Shown here piece by piece: positions 26,153 through 35,021 of a stretch of DNA of 57,962 nucleotides. Position 1 is the stretch's first letter; every line of letters starts with the position of its first letter. The position numbers and the translations under genes are program-made. This stretch comes from Bin87 sp034428455 (GTDB taxonomy: Bacteria > Chloroflexota > Dehalococcoidia > Lucifugimonadales > UBA3495), in the NCBI GenBank assembly GCA_034428455.1, contig DAOUHZ010000023.1, forward strand, positions 1 to 57,962. The letters are read 5' to 3'. The notes under the pieces were generated by a model that had not been told where the DNA came from, did no database searches, and saw nothing but the letters and a program-made list of their open reading frames with translations.

Positions 26153-27106
26153 ATGTCCATCCTGGTACGACGCTCCAACCTGATCGTCCCCGCCGTCCAA
26201 TCGCGGATGATCTCCCGCAGTTGGATGCACCACGCCGACGCGGTCACCATCGATCTGCAAGACGGCACTCCCGCCGCCGAACTTGCTCAGGTTCGCAAAA
26301 CCCTGCGGCAGTCTGTGGCCCTCGCCGGCAAGGGCGGAGCGCAGGTCTTCGTGCGCGTCAAGGCTGACTCCGTCTACGCCGACAGCGACGCCGCGGTGGC
26401 TCCTGAATTGACCGGAATACTGCTGCCGGGAGCAAAGTCGGCAGATCAGGTCTCCGAAGCCGACGCGATCCTGGCCGACTTGGAAAAGATACATGGCGTG
26501 GCCCGGGGCTCTCTCGAAATAGTGCCCTCCATCGAAACGGCCGCCGGCGTCTGGCACATTCGTGAGATCATCACCGCGTCCCCTCGAGTGAAACAGGTGG
26601 GCATCGACGAGGCCGCCCTGGCTGCGTCTCTGGGCATCACCCAATCCTCGGAGCATGACGCCTTTGTGTTCGCCCGGGGCCGGCTGTGCATTGAGGCCAC
26701 TGCGGCCGGCGTCCAGCCCGTCGCTGTCGCCGATCCAATGGGCATCCAGTCCGGCAACCTCTCCCACGAGGAGATGGTCAAAATTGCCACCGACTCCCGA
26801 AACTTGGGCTTCAAGGGCATGGTCAGTGGGCACCCCGCCTGGATCGCCCCTGTCAACGAAGCCTACACTCCCACAGAGTCCCTGGTCGAATACTACACGC
26901 AGGTCCGCGAAGTATTCGCCCAGGCCCTTGCCGCCGGCACCGCCGCGGCTCCTTTCGCCGGACGCATGATCGACGTGCCCGTAGACGAATGGGCCAAGGA
27001 CGTGCTGGCAATGAGCGCTGCCTGCGCCGCCCGCGATGCCGAAAAACGGGCTGCCCTGGCCGCTGCCAGAGTTGCCTTCGATCCCTCGGTGCCCGTGATC
27101 GGCTAG
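26153..27106 (+). CDS. HpcH/HpaI aldolase / CitE-family lyase, third and most divergent paralogue
   Basis: 317 residues from the ATG at 26153 behind GGGAG; the frame is open much further upstream inside the previous gene, but that is not coding. It keeps the family frame (VTIDLQDGTPAAELAQVRKTL, EIVPSIETAAGVWHIREI, GFKGMVSGHPAWIAPVN). The first acid is Gln (DLQD) and the Asp-bearing stretch reads VGIDEAALAASLGI. Either it uses a shifted metal site or it is a non-catalytic partner of the other two, perhaps in a hetero-oligomer. Confidence 0.86.
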   Translation: MSILVRRSNLIVPAVQSRMISRSWMHHADAVTIDLQDGTPAAELAQVRKTLRQSVALAGKGGAQVFVRVKADSVYADSDAAVAPELTGILLPGAKSADQVSEADAILADLEKIHGVARGSLEIVPSIETAAGVWHIREIITASPRVKQVGIDEAALAASLGITQSSEHDAFVFARGRLCIEATAAGVQPVAVADPMGIQSGNLSHEEMVKIATDSRNLGFKGMVSGHPAWIAPVNEAYTPTESLVEYYTQVREVFAQALAAGTAAAPFAGRMIDVPVDEWAKDVLAMSAACAARDAEKRAALAAARVAFDPSVPVIG

Positions 27107-27163
27107 GCTTTTCGCGCTGTACACTCCGTTTGCCTCGGACGGGCTGGCGATCAGGAGACCCCC

Positions 27164-27580
27164 ATGATCCACATTGACGACGAACTTCGCCATCGCATTG
27201 ACAACGCCCTGGCCGACCGCTGCCCCATGTTCATCGCCACGGTTTCGCCGGACGGCGAACCCCAGATCAGCATGCGCGGCAGCGTCCTGGTTTTTGATCG
27301 CGAGACCCTTGCCTTCTGGGAACGCGGCTGGCGCAATTCCGCCGCCAATATCGAGAACGGCTCCAGGGTGGTGCTCTTCTATCGTCATCCCACCGACCGG
27401 GTCAACCTGCGTTTCTACGGAACCGCCACCATGTACCGCGAGGGCGCGATCCGCGACAATGTCATGTCCCGGACCGTCCAGGGCGAACTCGACCGCGACC
27501 CGGACCGCACCGGCGCCGCCGTCCTCGTCCGCCTCTACCGCATCAACCAACTCTCCGGCGAAGTCCTCCAGGAACGCTAG
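27164..27580 (+). CDS. PPOX-family (pyridoxamine 5'-phosphate oxidase-like, split-barrel) protein
   Basis: A 138-residue split-barrel flavin/F420-binding protein: MFIATVSPDGEPQISMRGSVLVF near the N-terminus, and RVNLRFYGTATMY in the barrel. Members are small reductases or oxidases; many actinobacterial and Chloroflexota members bind F420, but the cofactor is not readable here. CAGGAG precedes the ATG. It lies 57 bases after the third CitE paralogue and converges with the histidine kinase gene. A decayed copy of its last 22 codons lies at 31023-31087. Confidence 0.88.
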   Translation: MIHIDDELRHRIDNALADRCPMFIATVSPDGEPQISMRGSVLVFDRETLAFWERGWRNSAANIENGSRVVLFYRHPTDRVNLRFYGTATMYREGAIRDNVMSRTVQGELDRDPDRTGAAVLVRLYRINQLSGEVLQER

Positions 27581-27607
27581 TCAACGCCGCTATACCCGTT
27601 CCCAGCC

Positions 27608-29626
27608 TCATGCCAGGCTATTTTCCAAAACGGCCGAGTCGTCGGAATCTTCCGGTTCGATTAGCTCCTCTTCGATCGGGGGATGCAGGGGCAGGTCGAT
27701 AATCATTTCGGTGAACTCGCCCGGCTCCGATTCCACCAGAATTCCACCGCCGTGGCGCCGGATGATGTCGTTGCAGATCGACAGCCCGAGGCCCGTGCCC
27801 TTGTCAGTGGGCTTGGTGGTGAAGAACGGATTGAACATCTTCTCAATAACTTCGGGCGGCATCCCGGTGCCGTTGTCGCGGATGCGGACCTCAACGTTTT
27901 CTTCATTGAGCCGGGTGGAAATCCAAAGGGTAGGCATATACCCCTTGCCGGGCTGTTCCTCTTCCAGGGTGAGGCGTTTTTCGTTGGTGGCGTAACAGCC
28001 GTTGTTGACGATGTTGAGAAACACGCGGCCTACGTCCTGCGGGTTGACGTCAATCTCTCCGATGGTCTCGTCAAAGTCGTACTGCAAATCCAGCTGAAAA
28101 TTGGAATCGGTGGCCCGGACGCTGTGGTAAGCCAGACGGGCGTGTTCGTCCAGCAGGTGGTTGATGTTGGTGGGTTGGTGTCCGACCGAATCGCGGCTCA
28201 TCATCAGCATGTCGTGGACGATGCGGTTGGCGCGGTCCCCATGGCCGCGGATGCGCCCCAGGTTTTCGCTCAGGTCGGTGAAAATGTCATCCAGCAGATC
28301 GCTTTGTGATTCGTCCAACTGGCCGTCGTCGCTTTCTGCGATGGTCTCCTTCATCTCTTCCAGCAGCTCTTCGGAGGCCTCGGAGAAATTCTTGATGAAG
28401 TTCAGCGGGTTCCTGATTTCATGGGCCACGCCGGCGGTGAGCTCGCCAAGAGATGCCAGTTTCTCCCGCATCACGATCTGGTCCTGAGCAGTGCTGAGGT
28501 CGCTGAGAGCCTGCTCCAGCGCGGTATTCTTCCCCTGTAGCTCCTCCGCCAGTTGCTCGACCTCGTTCAGCCGCTGCGCTTCCAGCGCATACTGTCGGAG
28601 CTCTTCCAGCGTGCCGGCCAGCTGCCCGATCTCGTCATCGCCGATCTCTTCCTCCGGCACCGGCGTATTGAAATCGCCCCGGGACATTGCCCGCATCCGC
28701 TCCGAAAGCCGCGACAGACGGCGCAGCAGGGCCCGACCCACCCACAGCCAGCCGAAAGCCGCCGCCGCCAACACGCTGGCGCCGCTGATGGCCAACAGTA
28801 TCACTCGGCCGCGGTCAAAACTCCGCACCGCCTCCGTGAGTCCGGCGTCCGACGCCTCGCGCGAAGCGGCCAGCAGCGAGTTCAAGGCCTCTTCCATCAC
28901 TAGCGCCTCAGCGTCAAGCGCCGCCCCCGCCGCCGCCACTTGCTCCCCGTGTTCCAGGTAGTCTTCCTGGGAGTCGAACACCCGGTTGAACAGTTCGACG
29001 TGTTCGGCCCGGAATCCTGGCGGCCGCGCGAGCAATTCATCCATCTCGGAGCGCACTTTGCGCAAGTCGGCCAGGTTGTCAGTGCGCAGACCGTCCCGGA
29101 CCACCACCTCCGCCGCCAGAATCGTCCGGTCCGCCCCCGCCGCCAGGTCCAGCCGGTTGGTCATTGCCTCAACGTTCTGGGCAACCTCCTCCAGCGATTG
29201 GCGGCCCGCAATCAGGTCATCAACGTGTCCGGCCACCTTGCCCGCGCTGACGCCCACCCGGTCAGCCTTCGGACGCAGGTCGGGAGCCTCGTTGACCCGG
29301 TCCAGGCCGTTAGACACCCTGGCCAAAGCCGCTGCTACGTCGTCAGAATCGATCAGTCCGACTTGGGCGATGCCCATGCTGGGCAGCGCCTGCGCGTCGG
29401 CGTAAACTTGCCAGGAGGCTTCCAGCACCGGCACCGCCTCGTCGCGCATCCGGTGGGTGTGCCGCCCACTGTTCTCAAAATGCCACACGCCGACGGCGCT
29501 GGACACCAGGGTGAGAAACACTGCGCAAGCCAGCACCAGGTAGAGCTTGGTGCCAATCCGTCCCCAGAGCATGGAAAGCGTAGACATCGGCAACATCCAA
29601 AATGGCCGGCTGACGAGGCTCGACAC
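27608..29626 (-). CDS. Membrane sensor histidine kinase, orphan
   Basis: A 672-residue kinase: a membrane helix near residues 25-45 (LYLVLACAVFLTLVSSAVGVW), a helical extracytoplasmic sensor of about 220 residues, a second membrane helix near 275, HAMP (LSERMRAMSRGDFNTPVPEEEIGDDEIGQLAGTLEELR), a coiled coil, then HisKA with the phospho-accepting His near 398 (GVAHEIRNPLNFIKN) and an ATPase domain (N box, DNGTGMPPEV, GTGLGLSICNDIIRRHGG). No response regulator is adjacent. The divergent neighbour, 77 bases away, is a substrate-binding lipoprotein. The start may be the GTG at 29626 or the ATG 13 codons on. Confidence 0.92.
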   Translation of the reverse strand: MSSLVSRPFWMLPMSTLSMLWGRIGTKLYLVLACAVFLTLVSSAVGVWHFENSGRHTHRMRDEAVPVLEASWQVYADAQALPSMGIAQVGLIDSDDVAAALARVSNGLDRVNEAPDLRPKADRVGVSAGKVAGHVDDLIAGRQSLEEVAQNVEAMTNRLDLAAGADRTILAAEVVVRDGLRTDNLADLRKVRSEMDELLARPPGFRAEHVELFNRVFDSQEDYLEHGEQVAAAGAALDAEALVMEEALNSLLAASREASDAGLTEAVRSFDRGRVILLAISGASVLAAAAFGWLWVGRALLRRLSRLSERMRAMSRGDFNTPVPEEEIGDDEIGQLAGTLEELRQYALEAQRLNEVEQLAEELQGKNTALEQALSDLSTAQDQIVMREKLASLGELTAGVAHEIRNPLNFIKNFSEASEELLEEMKETIAESDDGQLDESQSDLLDDIFTDLSENLGRIRGHGDRANRIVHDMLMMSRDSVGHQPTNINHLLDEHARLAYHSVRATDSNFQLDLQYDFDETIGEIDVNPQDVGRVFLNIVNNGCYATNEKRLTLEEEQPGKGYMPTLWISTRLNEENVEVRIRDNGTGMPPEVIEKMFNPFFTTKPTDKGTGLGLSICNDIIRRHGGGILVESEPGEFTEMIIDLPLHPPIEEELIEPEDSDDSAVLENSLA

Positions 29627-29703
29627 CGCCGCCGGCCGCGCTAGGTGCGATATGCTAACATAACGCTCCGCGGATATTCACAGAGGTTCAGGGGGAAACC
29701 GCC

Positions 29704-30903
29704 TTGCTCGCCAGGTACGCAACGCCGCTCTCAACTTCGGCCGCGGCGCTGGTGGTCGTCGCTATCGCCGTCGCCGCCCTGGCCTGCTCGCCCGCCGCCG
29801 CGCCGCAGCCTGTTGAGGTGACCCGTGTGGTTATTCAGCAGGTCGAAGTCCCCGTCACCCAGGAAGTTCTGGTCACTCAGGAAGTCACCGTTACCCAAAT
29901 TGTGGCAATGCCCGTGGAGGCCACCCCCACCGTCATCCCTGCTCCTGAAGCGCCGGCAGCCGAGCCAATCAGAGAAACTATCATCTTCAGCGACCTGAAC
30001 TGGTCCAGCGTGGTGTTGCAGAACCGCATCGCCCAGTACATCGTCGAGAAGGGCTACGGTTACCCCACCGAAGCCAGGTTCGGAACCATGGTGCCGATGT
30101 TCCAGGGCCTGAAGAACGGCGACACCCACGTCACCATGGAGATCTGGCTGCCCAACCAGGAGGAGGTCTGGAACTCCGCCCGCGACGATGGGGAGGTGCT
30201 TTCCATCGGCCAGAGCCTGGGCAAGGACTGGCAGTCCGCTTTCGTCATCCCCAGATACCTCCAGGAGCAATACCCAGAACTGGACAGCGTGGAAGACCTC
30301 AAGGAGCAGAAGTACAAGGACCTGTTCAAAACCCCCGAGACCGGTGACAAGGCCCGGCTAGTCTCCTGCATCGTCAGCTGGGCCTGCGAGCGCGTCAACG
30401 CCGCGCAGATCCTCGGCTACGGGCTGTCCGACCATGTGGAGATCTTCAACCCCGGCGATGGCGCTGAGCTGAACCGGATCGTGTACGAAGCCTACGAAAA
30501 GCAGGAGCCATGGCTGGGCTACCAGTGGGGCACCAACGAGCCGGCGCTCAACCTGGACCTGGTGCGCCTGGAAGAGCCGCCCTACAGCGACGAGTGCTGG
30601 TTCACCACGAAGGCGTGTGCCTACGAGGACGCCACCATTCTCATCGGAGTCAACTACGACCTGCCGGGGCGAGCCCCGGACGTCGTGGAAATGCTCCGCA
30701 AATGGGATTTCAACATCGAAATCTACAAAGTCGCCGCCCAGTGGCAGGACAGCAACCCGGACGCGGGCGTCAACGCCGCCGCCGTCTGGTGGCTGAACAA
30801 CAACGTAGACGTGTGGAGCCAATGGGTTACGCCCGGGGCCGCCGACGCCATCAAAACTGCGCTGAGCGCCGGCGATCTCCCGGATGGCTGGCCCGCCGAG
30901 TAA
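29704..30903 (+). CDS. Glycine betaine/proline-type ABC transporter substrate-binding lipoprotein
   Basis: 399 residues from a TTG start behind AGGGGGAAA. The signal peptide ends in a lipobox with the lipid-bearing Cys28 (ALACS). A Val/Thr-rich linker (VTQEVLVTQEVTVTQIV) follows, a trait I associate with Chloroflexota binding proteins, and then an OpuAC-type domain: IIFSDLNWSSVVLQNRIAQY, TMEIWLPNQEEVW, WLGYQWGTNEPAL. Such proteins capture quaternary amines such as glycine betaine outside the membrane. No permease or ATPase gene is adjacent, so either it works with a transporter elsewhere or it serves the divergent kinase as a ligand sensor. Confidence 0.9.
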   Translation: MLARYATPLSTSAAALVVVAIAVAALACSPAAAPQPVEVTRVVIQQVEVPVTQEVLVTQEVTVTQIVAMPVEATPTVIPAPEAPAAEPIRETIIFSDLNWSSVVLQNRIAQYIVEKGYGYPTEARFGTMVPMFQGLKNGDTHVTMEIWLPNQEEVWNSARDDGEVLSIGQSLGKDWQSAFVIPRYLQEQYPELDSVEDLKEQKYKDLFKTPETGDKARLVSCIVSWACERVNAAQILGYGLSDHVEIFNPGDGAELNRIVYEAYEKQEPWLGYQWGTNEPALNLDLVRLEEPPYSDECWFTTKACAYEDATILIGVNYDLPGRAPDVVEMLRKWDFNIEIYKVAAQWQDSNPDAGVNAAAVWWLNNNVDVWSQWVTPGAADAIKTALSAGDLPDGWPAE

Positions 30904-30925
30904 TCCGCCGTATCGCCGGCGCGCC

Positions 30926-31030
30926 AACCGCAACCGCCGCCTCGGCATCCCCCAACCCCATCATCGTGGGTGGTCGGCGCCCTAAACGCCGCAATCGGCC
31001 CCTTGTTGTCGTACTCCGAAAGCGCGCCGC
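30926..31030 (-). pseudogene. Decayed fragment of an NDP-forming acyl-CoA synthetase
   Basis: Minus-strand translation gives GALSEYDNKGPIAAF...PTTHDD in one frame and GDAEAAVAVGAPA in the next, aligning with the intact synthetase (SLSEYDSKGLIRAFGVSTTREE...GDAEAAVAAAERI, DNA near 33330-33440). One frameshift splits it, and nothing of the rest of the gene remains. DNA identity is clear in CAACCGCCGCCTCGGCAT and TTGTTGTCGTACTCCGA. Confidence 0.75.
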
Positions 31031-31087
31031 CGTCCTCGTCGCCTCCACGGCATCAACCAGCTTTCCGGCGAAGTCCTACAGGAATGA
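31023..31087 (+). pseudogene. Decayed 3' fragment of a PPOX-family gene
   Basis: The plus strand reads RLHGINQLSGEVLQE-stop, against RLYRINQLSGEVLQER-stop at the end of the intact PPOX gene (27535-27580); one deleted base upstream (GTCCTCGTC-GCC against GTCCTCGTCCGCC) breaks the frame. Only the gene's tail is left. Confidence 0.8.
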
Positions 31088-31166
31088 TGAGCCGTGCTAT
31101 GATTGCGGTGATGCCATACCGCGCATCATATGGGACGTGGATAGCTCCAGTTTCAGGAGGAGCGAC

Positions 31167-31352
31167 ATGGCTGTTCTTGCCGGGATAATCGGCGGCATAC
31201 TTTGTGGGGCAGCCTTTATGTTCCTGCTTGCCCTGCTTTCCTTTATCCCCCACTTTGGTTGGGTGGACCACGCAGCGGTGCCCGGTTTTGTTATCACAGG
31301 CCTGATTTGCGCACTGGTGATCGGCTTGAAATACGACCAGTTGGAGATATGA
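31167..31352 (+). CDS. Small membrane protein, 61 residues
   Basis: ATG at 31167, six bases behind AGGAGG. Two hydrophobic helices are visible: MAVLAGIIGGILCGAAFMFLL and VPGFVITGLICALVIGL, with a short loop FIPHFGWVDHA. I do not recognise a family. Its stop overlaps the start of the next small membrane gene (ATGA), so the two are translationally coupled and probably act together in the membrane. Confidence 0.7.
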   Translation: MAVLAGIIGGILCGAAFMFLLALLSFIPHFGWVDHAAVPGFVITGLICALVIGLKYDQLEI

Positions 31353-31633
31353 ACCCGCTCAGCCGCGTCATAGCACTGGCGCATGGTGGCATCGCAGCCT
31401 GGTTGCTTGCCGGATCAATCATTTGGATTTTCCTGCTGACCCCGTACGCGATTGACGCCTATCAATGCAAGGGTAGGATCGGCGACGGCGAAGTCCTCGG
31501 ATGCCTGAAACCTGTCGCTACAGCGCTGCGCAAGGACTCCAATATCGCTACCTATGCTACAGCCACCGTCGCGGCCATCATTGCATTGCAGTTGAGCAAC
31601 CGCAACCGGCAACCCAAATCGCCCCGCGAGTAA
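31349..31633 (+). CDS. Small membrane protein, 94 residues
   Basis: Begins at the ATG that overlaps the previous stop (ATGA, 31349-31352). It has a helix at about 15-35 (IAAWLLAGSIIWIFLLTPY), two cysteines flanking a loop (AYQCKGRIGDGEVLGCLKP) and a second helix (ATYATATVAAIIALQL), then a basic tail. The loop cysteines could pair on the outside. No family recognised. The upstream gene gives its only likely translation signal. Confidence 0.65.
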   Translation: MNPLSRVIALAHGGIAAWLLAGSIIWIFLLTPYAIDAYQCKGRIGDGEVLGCLKPVATALRKDSNIATYATATVAAIIALQLSNRNRQPKSPRE

Positions 31634-31671
31634 GCGCCAACAACGAGAAGCCCCGTGTCTCGCGGCGATCC

Positions 31672-32775
31672 CTACTGGTTGGATACCCTTGCATCAGTAT
31701 CCCACTCGAGCCATCTGCCGTGTACTTGCCTGCGCGCCGACAGCAGGTTAGTCACTGTTCCCTCCACTATCCTGCATAGGCGGACGCGCTGCCCCTCCGA
31801 CGGCATGTGATACACCGTCCTTCGCAAGGACGTGTCACGCAAAATGCTGGCGAACCGCTCCTTGGCCTCTGCGGGGAACTGGTTCAGGGTATGGCAGTGA
31901 AACACGCACAACGCCGATTCCTGCGGCACCTCCTCCAGCGTATCGGCCAGCAGCTCCACAGCGTCACCGCGCAATATCGCCGGCGGTGATTGCAGCCAGA
32001 CATCCCTGGCCGCAGCTAGCCGGGCTCCACGATCCTGGTGCTCCGGCCACAGCAATGCCTGCATCCACCGGTATTCCTCGTCGTCGCCAAGGTCCACCGG
32101 CGCCAGGTCGATCCCGACCCTGAAATTCACTTTGGGGAAACTCGTTGGCAACTCCGGCAATCCATTCCTGGCGTCGCACTCGAGCACGACCTTCGAGCCT
32201 GCCGGTCCGAATTCATCGCCGTTAGAGTATCGGTACCTGTACTTGTCCCAGTTCAGGTTCAGTCCCGCGCTGGCTCCCACTTCCAGCGCTGCAAGCGGCA
32301 TGTTCGGATGCTCGCTCGCAACGATCCCGAAACCAGGCATCAGGTACGAGCATCGACCAACCTCGTTGGTCTGGACCATCCGCGTCTGCAGCAAGTCAAC
32401 GATCCGGTCCCGATGCGCCTCCACGAAGGCCGTGAATGTGCTTCCCAAATCCTGCGCTGGATGGCCGGAAGTCCCGGCGCGGCGGTATTGAGCGGCCAGT
32501 TCCGAGCTGGGGAATGACGCAACCACCCGCTTGACGGCCGCAAAAAGCAGATTGGGTATCGGTTGCCCGACCCGACATCTCCGAGCCATGCTGAGCAGCT
32601 CAGGCTCTTTCGCTACCGTCTCGGACAGGATCTCGTAAGTCCGCGAGCCGGCTCCCTCGTCCGAAGCCGCTGAGCACTCCTCTGCCGCGAATCTTCTGAA
32701 CCGCTCTGCCAGCGCAGCGCTCGACCGCTGCTCCGGCGATAGGTGTTCAACCTCGCTTTCGGCCTTGGAATTCAA
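31672..32775 (-). CDS. DUF2332 family protein
   Basis: A 367-residue protein matching the DUF2332 pattern: an N-terminal helical part (LAERFRRFAAEECS), GTSGHPAQDLGSTFTAFVEAH-like region, then EVGASAGLNLNWDKYRYRYSNG, where LxEVGASAGLNL is a characteristic phrase that looks like a methyltransferase-type glycine-rich turn. Function is unknown. A TTG start at 32775 lies four bases after the stop of the acyl-CoA synthetase, so it is the second gene of that operon. Confidence 0.85.
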   Translation of the reverse strand: MNSKAESEVEHLSPEQRSSAALAERFRRFAAEECSAASDEGAGSRTYEILSETVAKEPELLSMARRCRVGQPIPNLLFAAVKRVVASFPSSELAAQYRRAGTSGHPAQDLGSTFTAFVEAHRDRIVDLLQTRMVQTNEVGRCSYLMPGFGIVASEHPNMPLAALEVGASAGLNLNWDKYRYRYSNGDEFGPAGSKVVLECDARNGLPELPTSFPKVNFRVGIDLAPVDLGDDEEYRWMQALLWPEHQDRGARLAAARDVWLQSPPAILRGDAVELLADTLEEVPQESALCVFHCHTLNQFPAEAKERFASILRDTSLRRTVYHMPSEGQRVRLCRIVEGTVTNLLSARRQVHGRWLEWDTDARVSNQ

Positions 32776-32779
32776 CGCG

Positions 32780-34903
32780 CTAACTCGCTCCCACCGCCAG
32801 CGCGTCCGCTGCCTTCACACCCTGCCCATTTGGCAAAACCATCAGCGGGTTGATGTCCAGCTCGCCCAGCGATCCTTCCAGCTGCGCCGCCATCTGCGAG
32901 ACGCTCACCAGCACGTCCGCCAGCGCGTCAACGTCCGCCGCCGGCGCTCCGCGGAACCCGCGCAGCAACCGCGCCCCCTTCACCTCGTCGATCATCTCCA
33001 GGGCGTCCTCGCGGGCAATCGGGCATAGCCTCAGCGCAACGTCGTTATACACCTCCACCATCACGCCGCCCGTCCCAAACAGCAGGATCGGCCCCAATTG
33101 CGCGTCGTAAGAGACGCCCACGATGGTCTCCACGCCGCCGGCCACCATCTCCTGAACCACAGCGCCGTCAATCCGCGCATTGGCATCGTAGGCCCGCGCG
33201 CCGGCGGTCACGGCATCAAATGCTCTCCGAACCGCATCGGCATCCGCCAGGCCCAACCGTATCGCGCCCGCCTCCGTCTTGTGCAGGATGTCCGCCGAGT
33301 TCACCTTCAACGCCACCGGATACCCGATTCGCTCCGCTGCAGCCACCGCCGCCTCGGCATCACCGGCGACCTCCTCACGCGTGGTCGAAACGCCGAACGC
33401 GCGGATCAACCCTTTGCTGTCGTATTCCGATAGGGATCCGCCTCCATCCAAAGCCCCGGCCGCCCCGACCTGTTCGCTGGTCATCTCGCCGGCCTCCGCG
33501 AACCCCCGTGCCAGTTGACGCTCTCGCCAGTCGTGGTAGTCGTTCAGATACCGCACTCCCGCCGCCAGCTTGTCCGGCACGTAGAACACCGGTATCCCCG
33601 CCTGCCGCAGCAACGGCAGACCCGATTGCGCGCCTCGCGTGCCCGTCCACAGAAATGCCACCGGCATTCCGCTGGCGTCCCGCTGCGCGATGACCTGCGT
33701 CGCCTGCGGGTCCGCGCCCGCCGAGGCGACCACCAGCGTCCCGATGCCCTCGTCCTCCGCCATGAACGACATGATCGCCGGGAAGTCGTCGCTGTTGGCG
33801 AACCCGGTCACGTCCGACGGATTGGCCGCCCACCCGAACCCCTTGAGAATGTCGTTGATCCCGTCCCGCGCCCGGTCGGACAGCGGCGGCAGGTCCAGCC
33901 CCGCCTGCCCGAACATGTCCGCCGTCAGGCTGCTGATCCCGCCCGAGTGCGACACCACCGCAACCCCACGTCTCGACGGCCTCGGGCTTCGCGCCATCAT
34001 GTGGGACACCTGCAGCAGGTCGTCGTAGTCCTGCACCCGTATCACGCCGTACTGAGCGAACGCCGCCTCGTAAGCCGTGTCTTCGCCCGTCAGCGCCGCC
34101 GTGTGCGACCCGGCCGCCCGCGATCCCAGGTCCGACCTCCCGATCTTGATCAACACGATGGGCTTCCCGCGTTCGGCCGCCATCCGCGCCACTTCCAGGA
34201 ACTTCCGCCCGTCCTTGAAGCCCTCCACGAACCCGGCAATCACTCGCGTGTCGTCGTCGTCCAGCAGGTACCGCGCGAAGTCGCAGAAGTCCAGATCCGC
34301 CTCGTTCCCCGTCGACACGATGTACGTGAACCCGATGCCCTCGTCTACCGCCCGCGTCAAAAACGGCCCGAACGCCGACGCCCCGCTCTGGCACACCAGC
34401 CCAATCGACCCGCTCAACCCGGACGATCCCCGCGACCCCGCGCTGGCCCAGATGTCGTCCTTCAGGTTCGCCAGGCCCAGGCAGTTCGGCCCGCTCACCC
34501 GCATCCCCGACTCCTGAGCGAACCGGCCCAACTCCGCCTGCAAGTCTCGCCGGTCGTCAACGGCGCGCTCTGAGAACCCCGCCGAGATAACGATGGCCGA
34601 CTTCGCCCCCTTCTCGTGGCTCTCCCGCAGCGTGTCCAGCACCGCGTGATACGGCACCACGATGCCCACCACGTCCGGAGCCTCCGGCAGCGCCGACACC
34701 GACGGATAGCACTGCAACCCTTGCACCTCTTCGTAGCGCGGGTTCACCGGATACACGTTGACCCCCCGCTCCATCGACCCCATCGCCGCGGCCACGAACC
34801 GCCCGCCGTACTGCATCCGCGGCGTCGCTCCCACCACCGCGATCGAGCGCGGGTTCAGCATCCGGTCAATCGAAGCCAGCTGTTCATCCGTCCAAAATTC
34901 CAT
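32780..34903 (-). CDS. NDP-forming acyl-CoA synthetase (acetyl-CoA synthetase alpha-beta fusion)
   Basis: A 707-residue protein with the fused architecture of ADP-forming acyl-CoA synthetases: a CoA-binding Rossmann domain (RSIAVVGATPRMQYGG), succinyl-CoA-synthetase-like domains with SGPNCLGLANL, VCQSGASAFGPFLTRAVDEGIGFTY and the phospho-His candidate in GSHTAALTGED, and a C-terminal ATP-grasp part (YPVALKVNSADILHKTEAGAIRLGL). It links an acyl-CoA to a free acid with (A/G)TP formation or the reverse. GAGGAAAACC precedes the ATG. A fragment of a second copy survives at 30926-31030. Confidence 0.93.
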   Translation of the reverse strand: MEFWTDEQLASIDRMLNPRSIAVVGATPRMQYGGRFVAAAMGSMERGVNVYPVNPRYEEVQGLQCYPSVSALPEAPDVVGIVVPYHAVLDTLRESHEKGAKSAIVISAGFSERAVDDRRDLQAELGRFAQESGMRVSGPNCLGLANLKDDIWASAGSRGSSGLSGSIGLVCQSGASAFGPFLTRAVDEGIGFTYIVSTGNEADLDFCDFARYLLDDDDTRVIAGFVEGFKDGRKFLEVARMAAERGKPIVLIKIGRSDLGSRAAGSHTAALTGEDTAYEAAFAQYGVIRVQDYDDLLQVSHMMARSPRPSRRGVAVVSHSGGISSLTADMFGQAGLDLPPLSDRARDGINDILKGFGWAANPSDVTGFANSDDFPAIMSFMAEDEGIGTLVVASAGADPQATQVIAQRDASGMPVAFLWTGTRGAQSGLPLLRQAGIPVFYVPDKLAAGVRYLNDYHDWRERQLARGFAEAGEMTSEQVGAAGALDGGGSLSEYDSKGLIRAFGVSTTREEVAGDAEAAVAAAERIGYPVALKVNSADILHKTEAGAIRLGLADADAVRRAFDAVTAGARAYDANARIDGAVVQEMVAGGVETIVGVSYDAQLGPILLFGTGGVMVEVYNDVALRLCPIAREDALEMIDEVKGARLLRGFRGAPAADVDALADVLVSVSQMAAQLEGSLGELDINPLMVLPNGQGVKAADALAVGAS

Positions 34904-34943
34904 GGTTTTCCTCGTCTTGGCATTGGGTTGTGTTCGCAGATAC

Positions 34944-34999
34944 CGTCATTCCCACGAAAGGACGTCACCCCGTACTCGATACGGGGCCGGAATCCAGAC
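34944..34999. repeat. Dispersed GTCATTCC...GGAATCCAG repeat with inner hairpin
   Basis: GTCATTCCCACGAAAGGA opens it and CCGGAATCCAG closes it, with the inner hairpin CCCCGTA-CTCGA-TACGGGG (34968-34986). Related to the element at 11321-11370. It fills the gap between the methyltransferase-HNH and synthetase genes; no ORF or promoter stands out. Confidence 0.6.
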
Positions 35000-35021
35000 A
35001 GGCCGCTCGGTTATTTGATAC

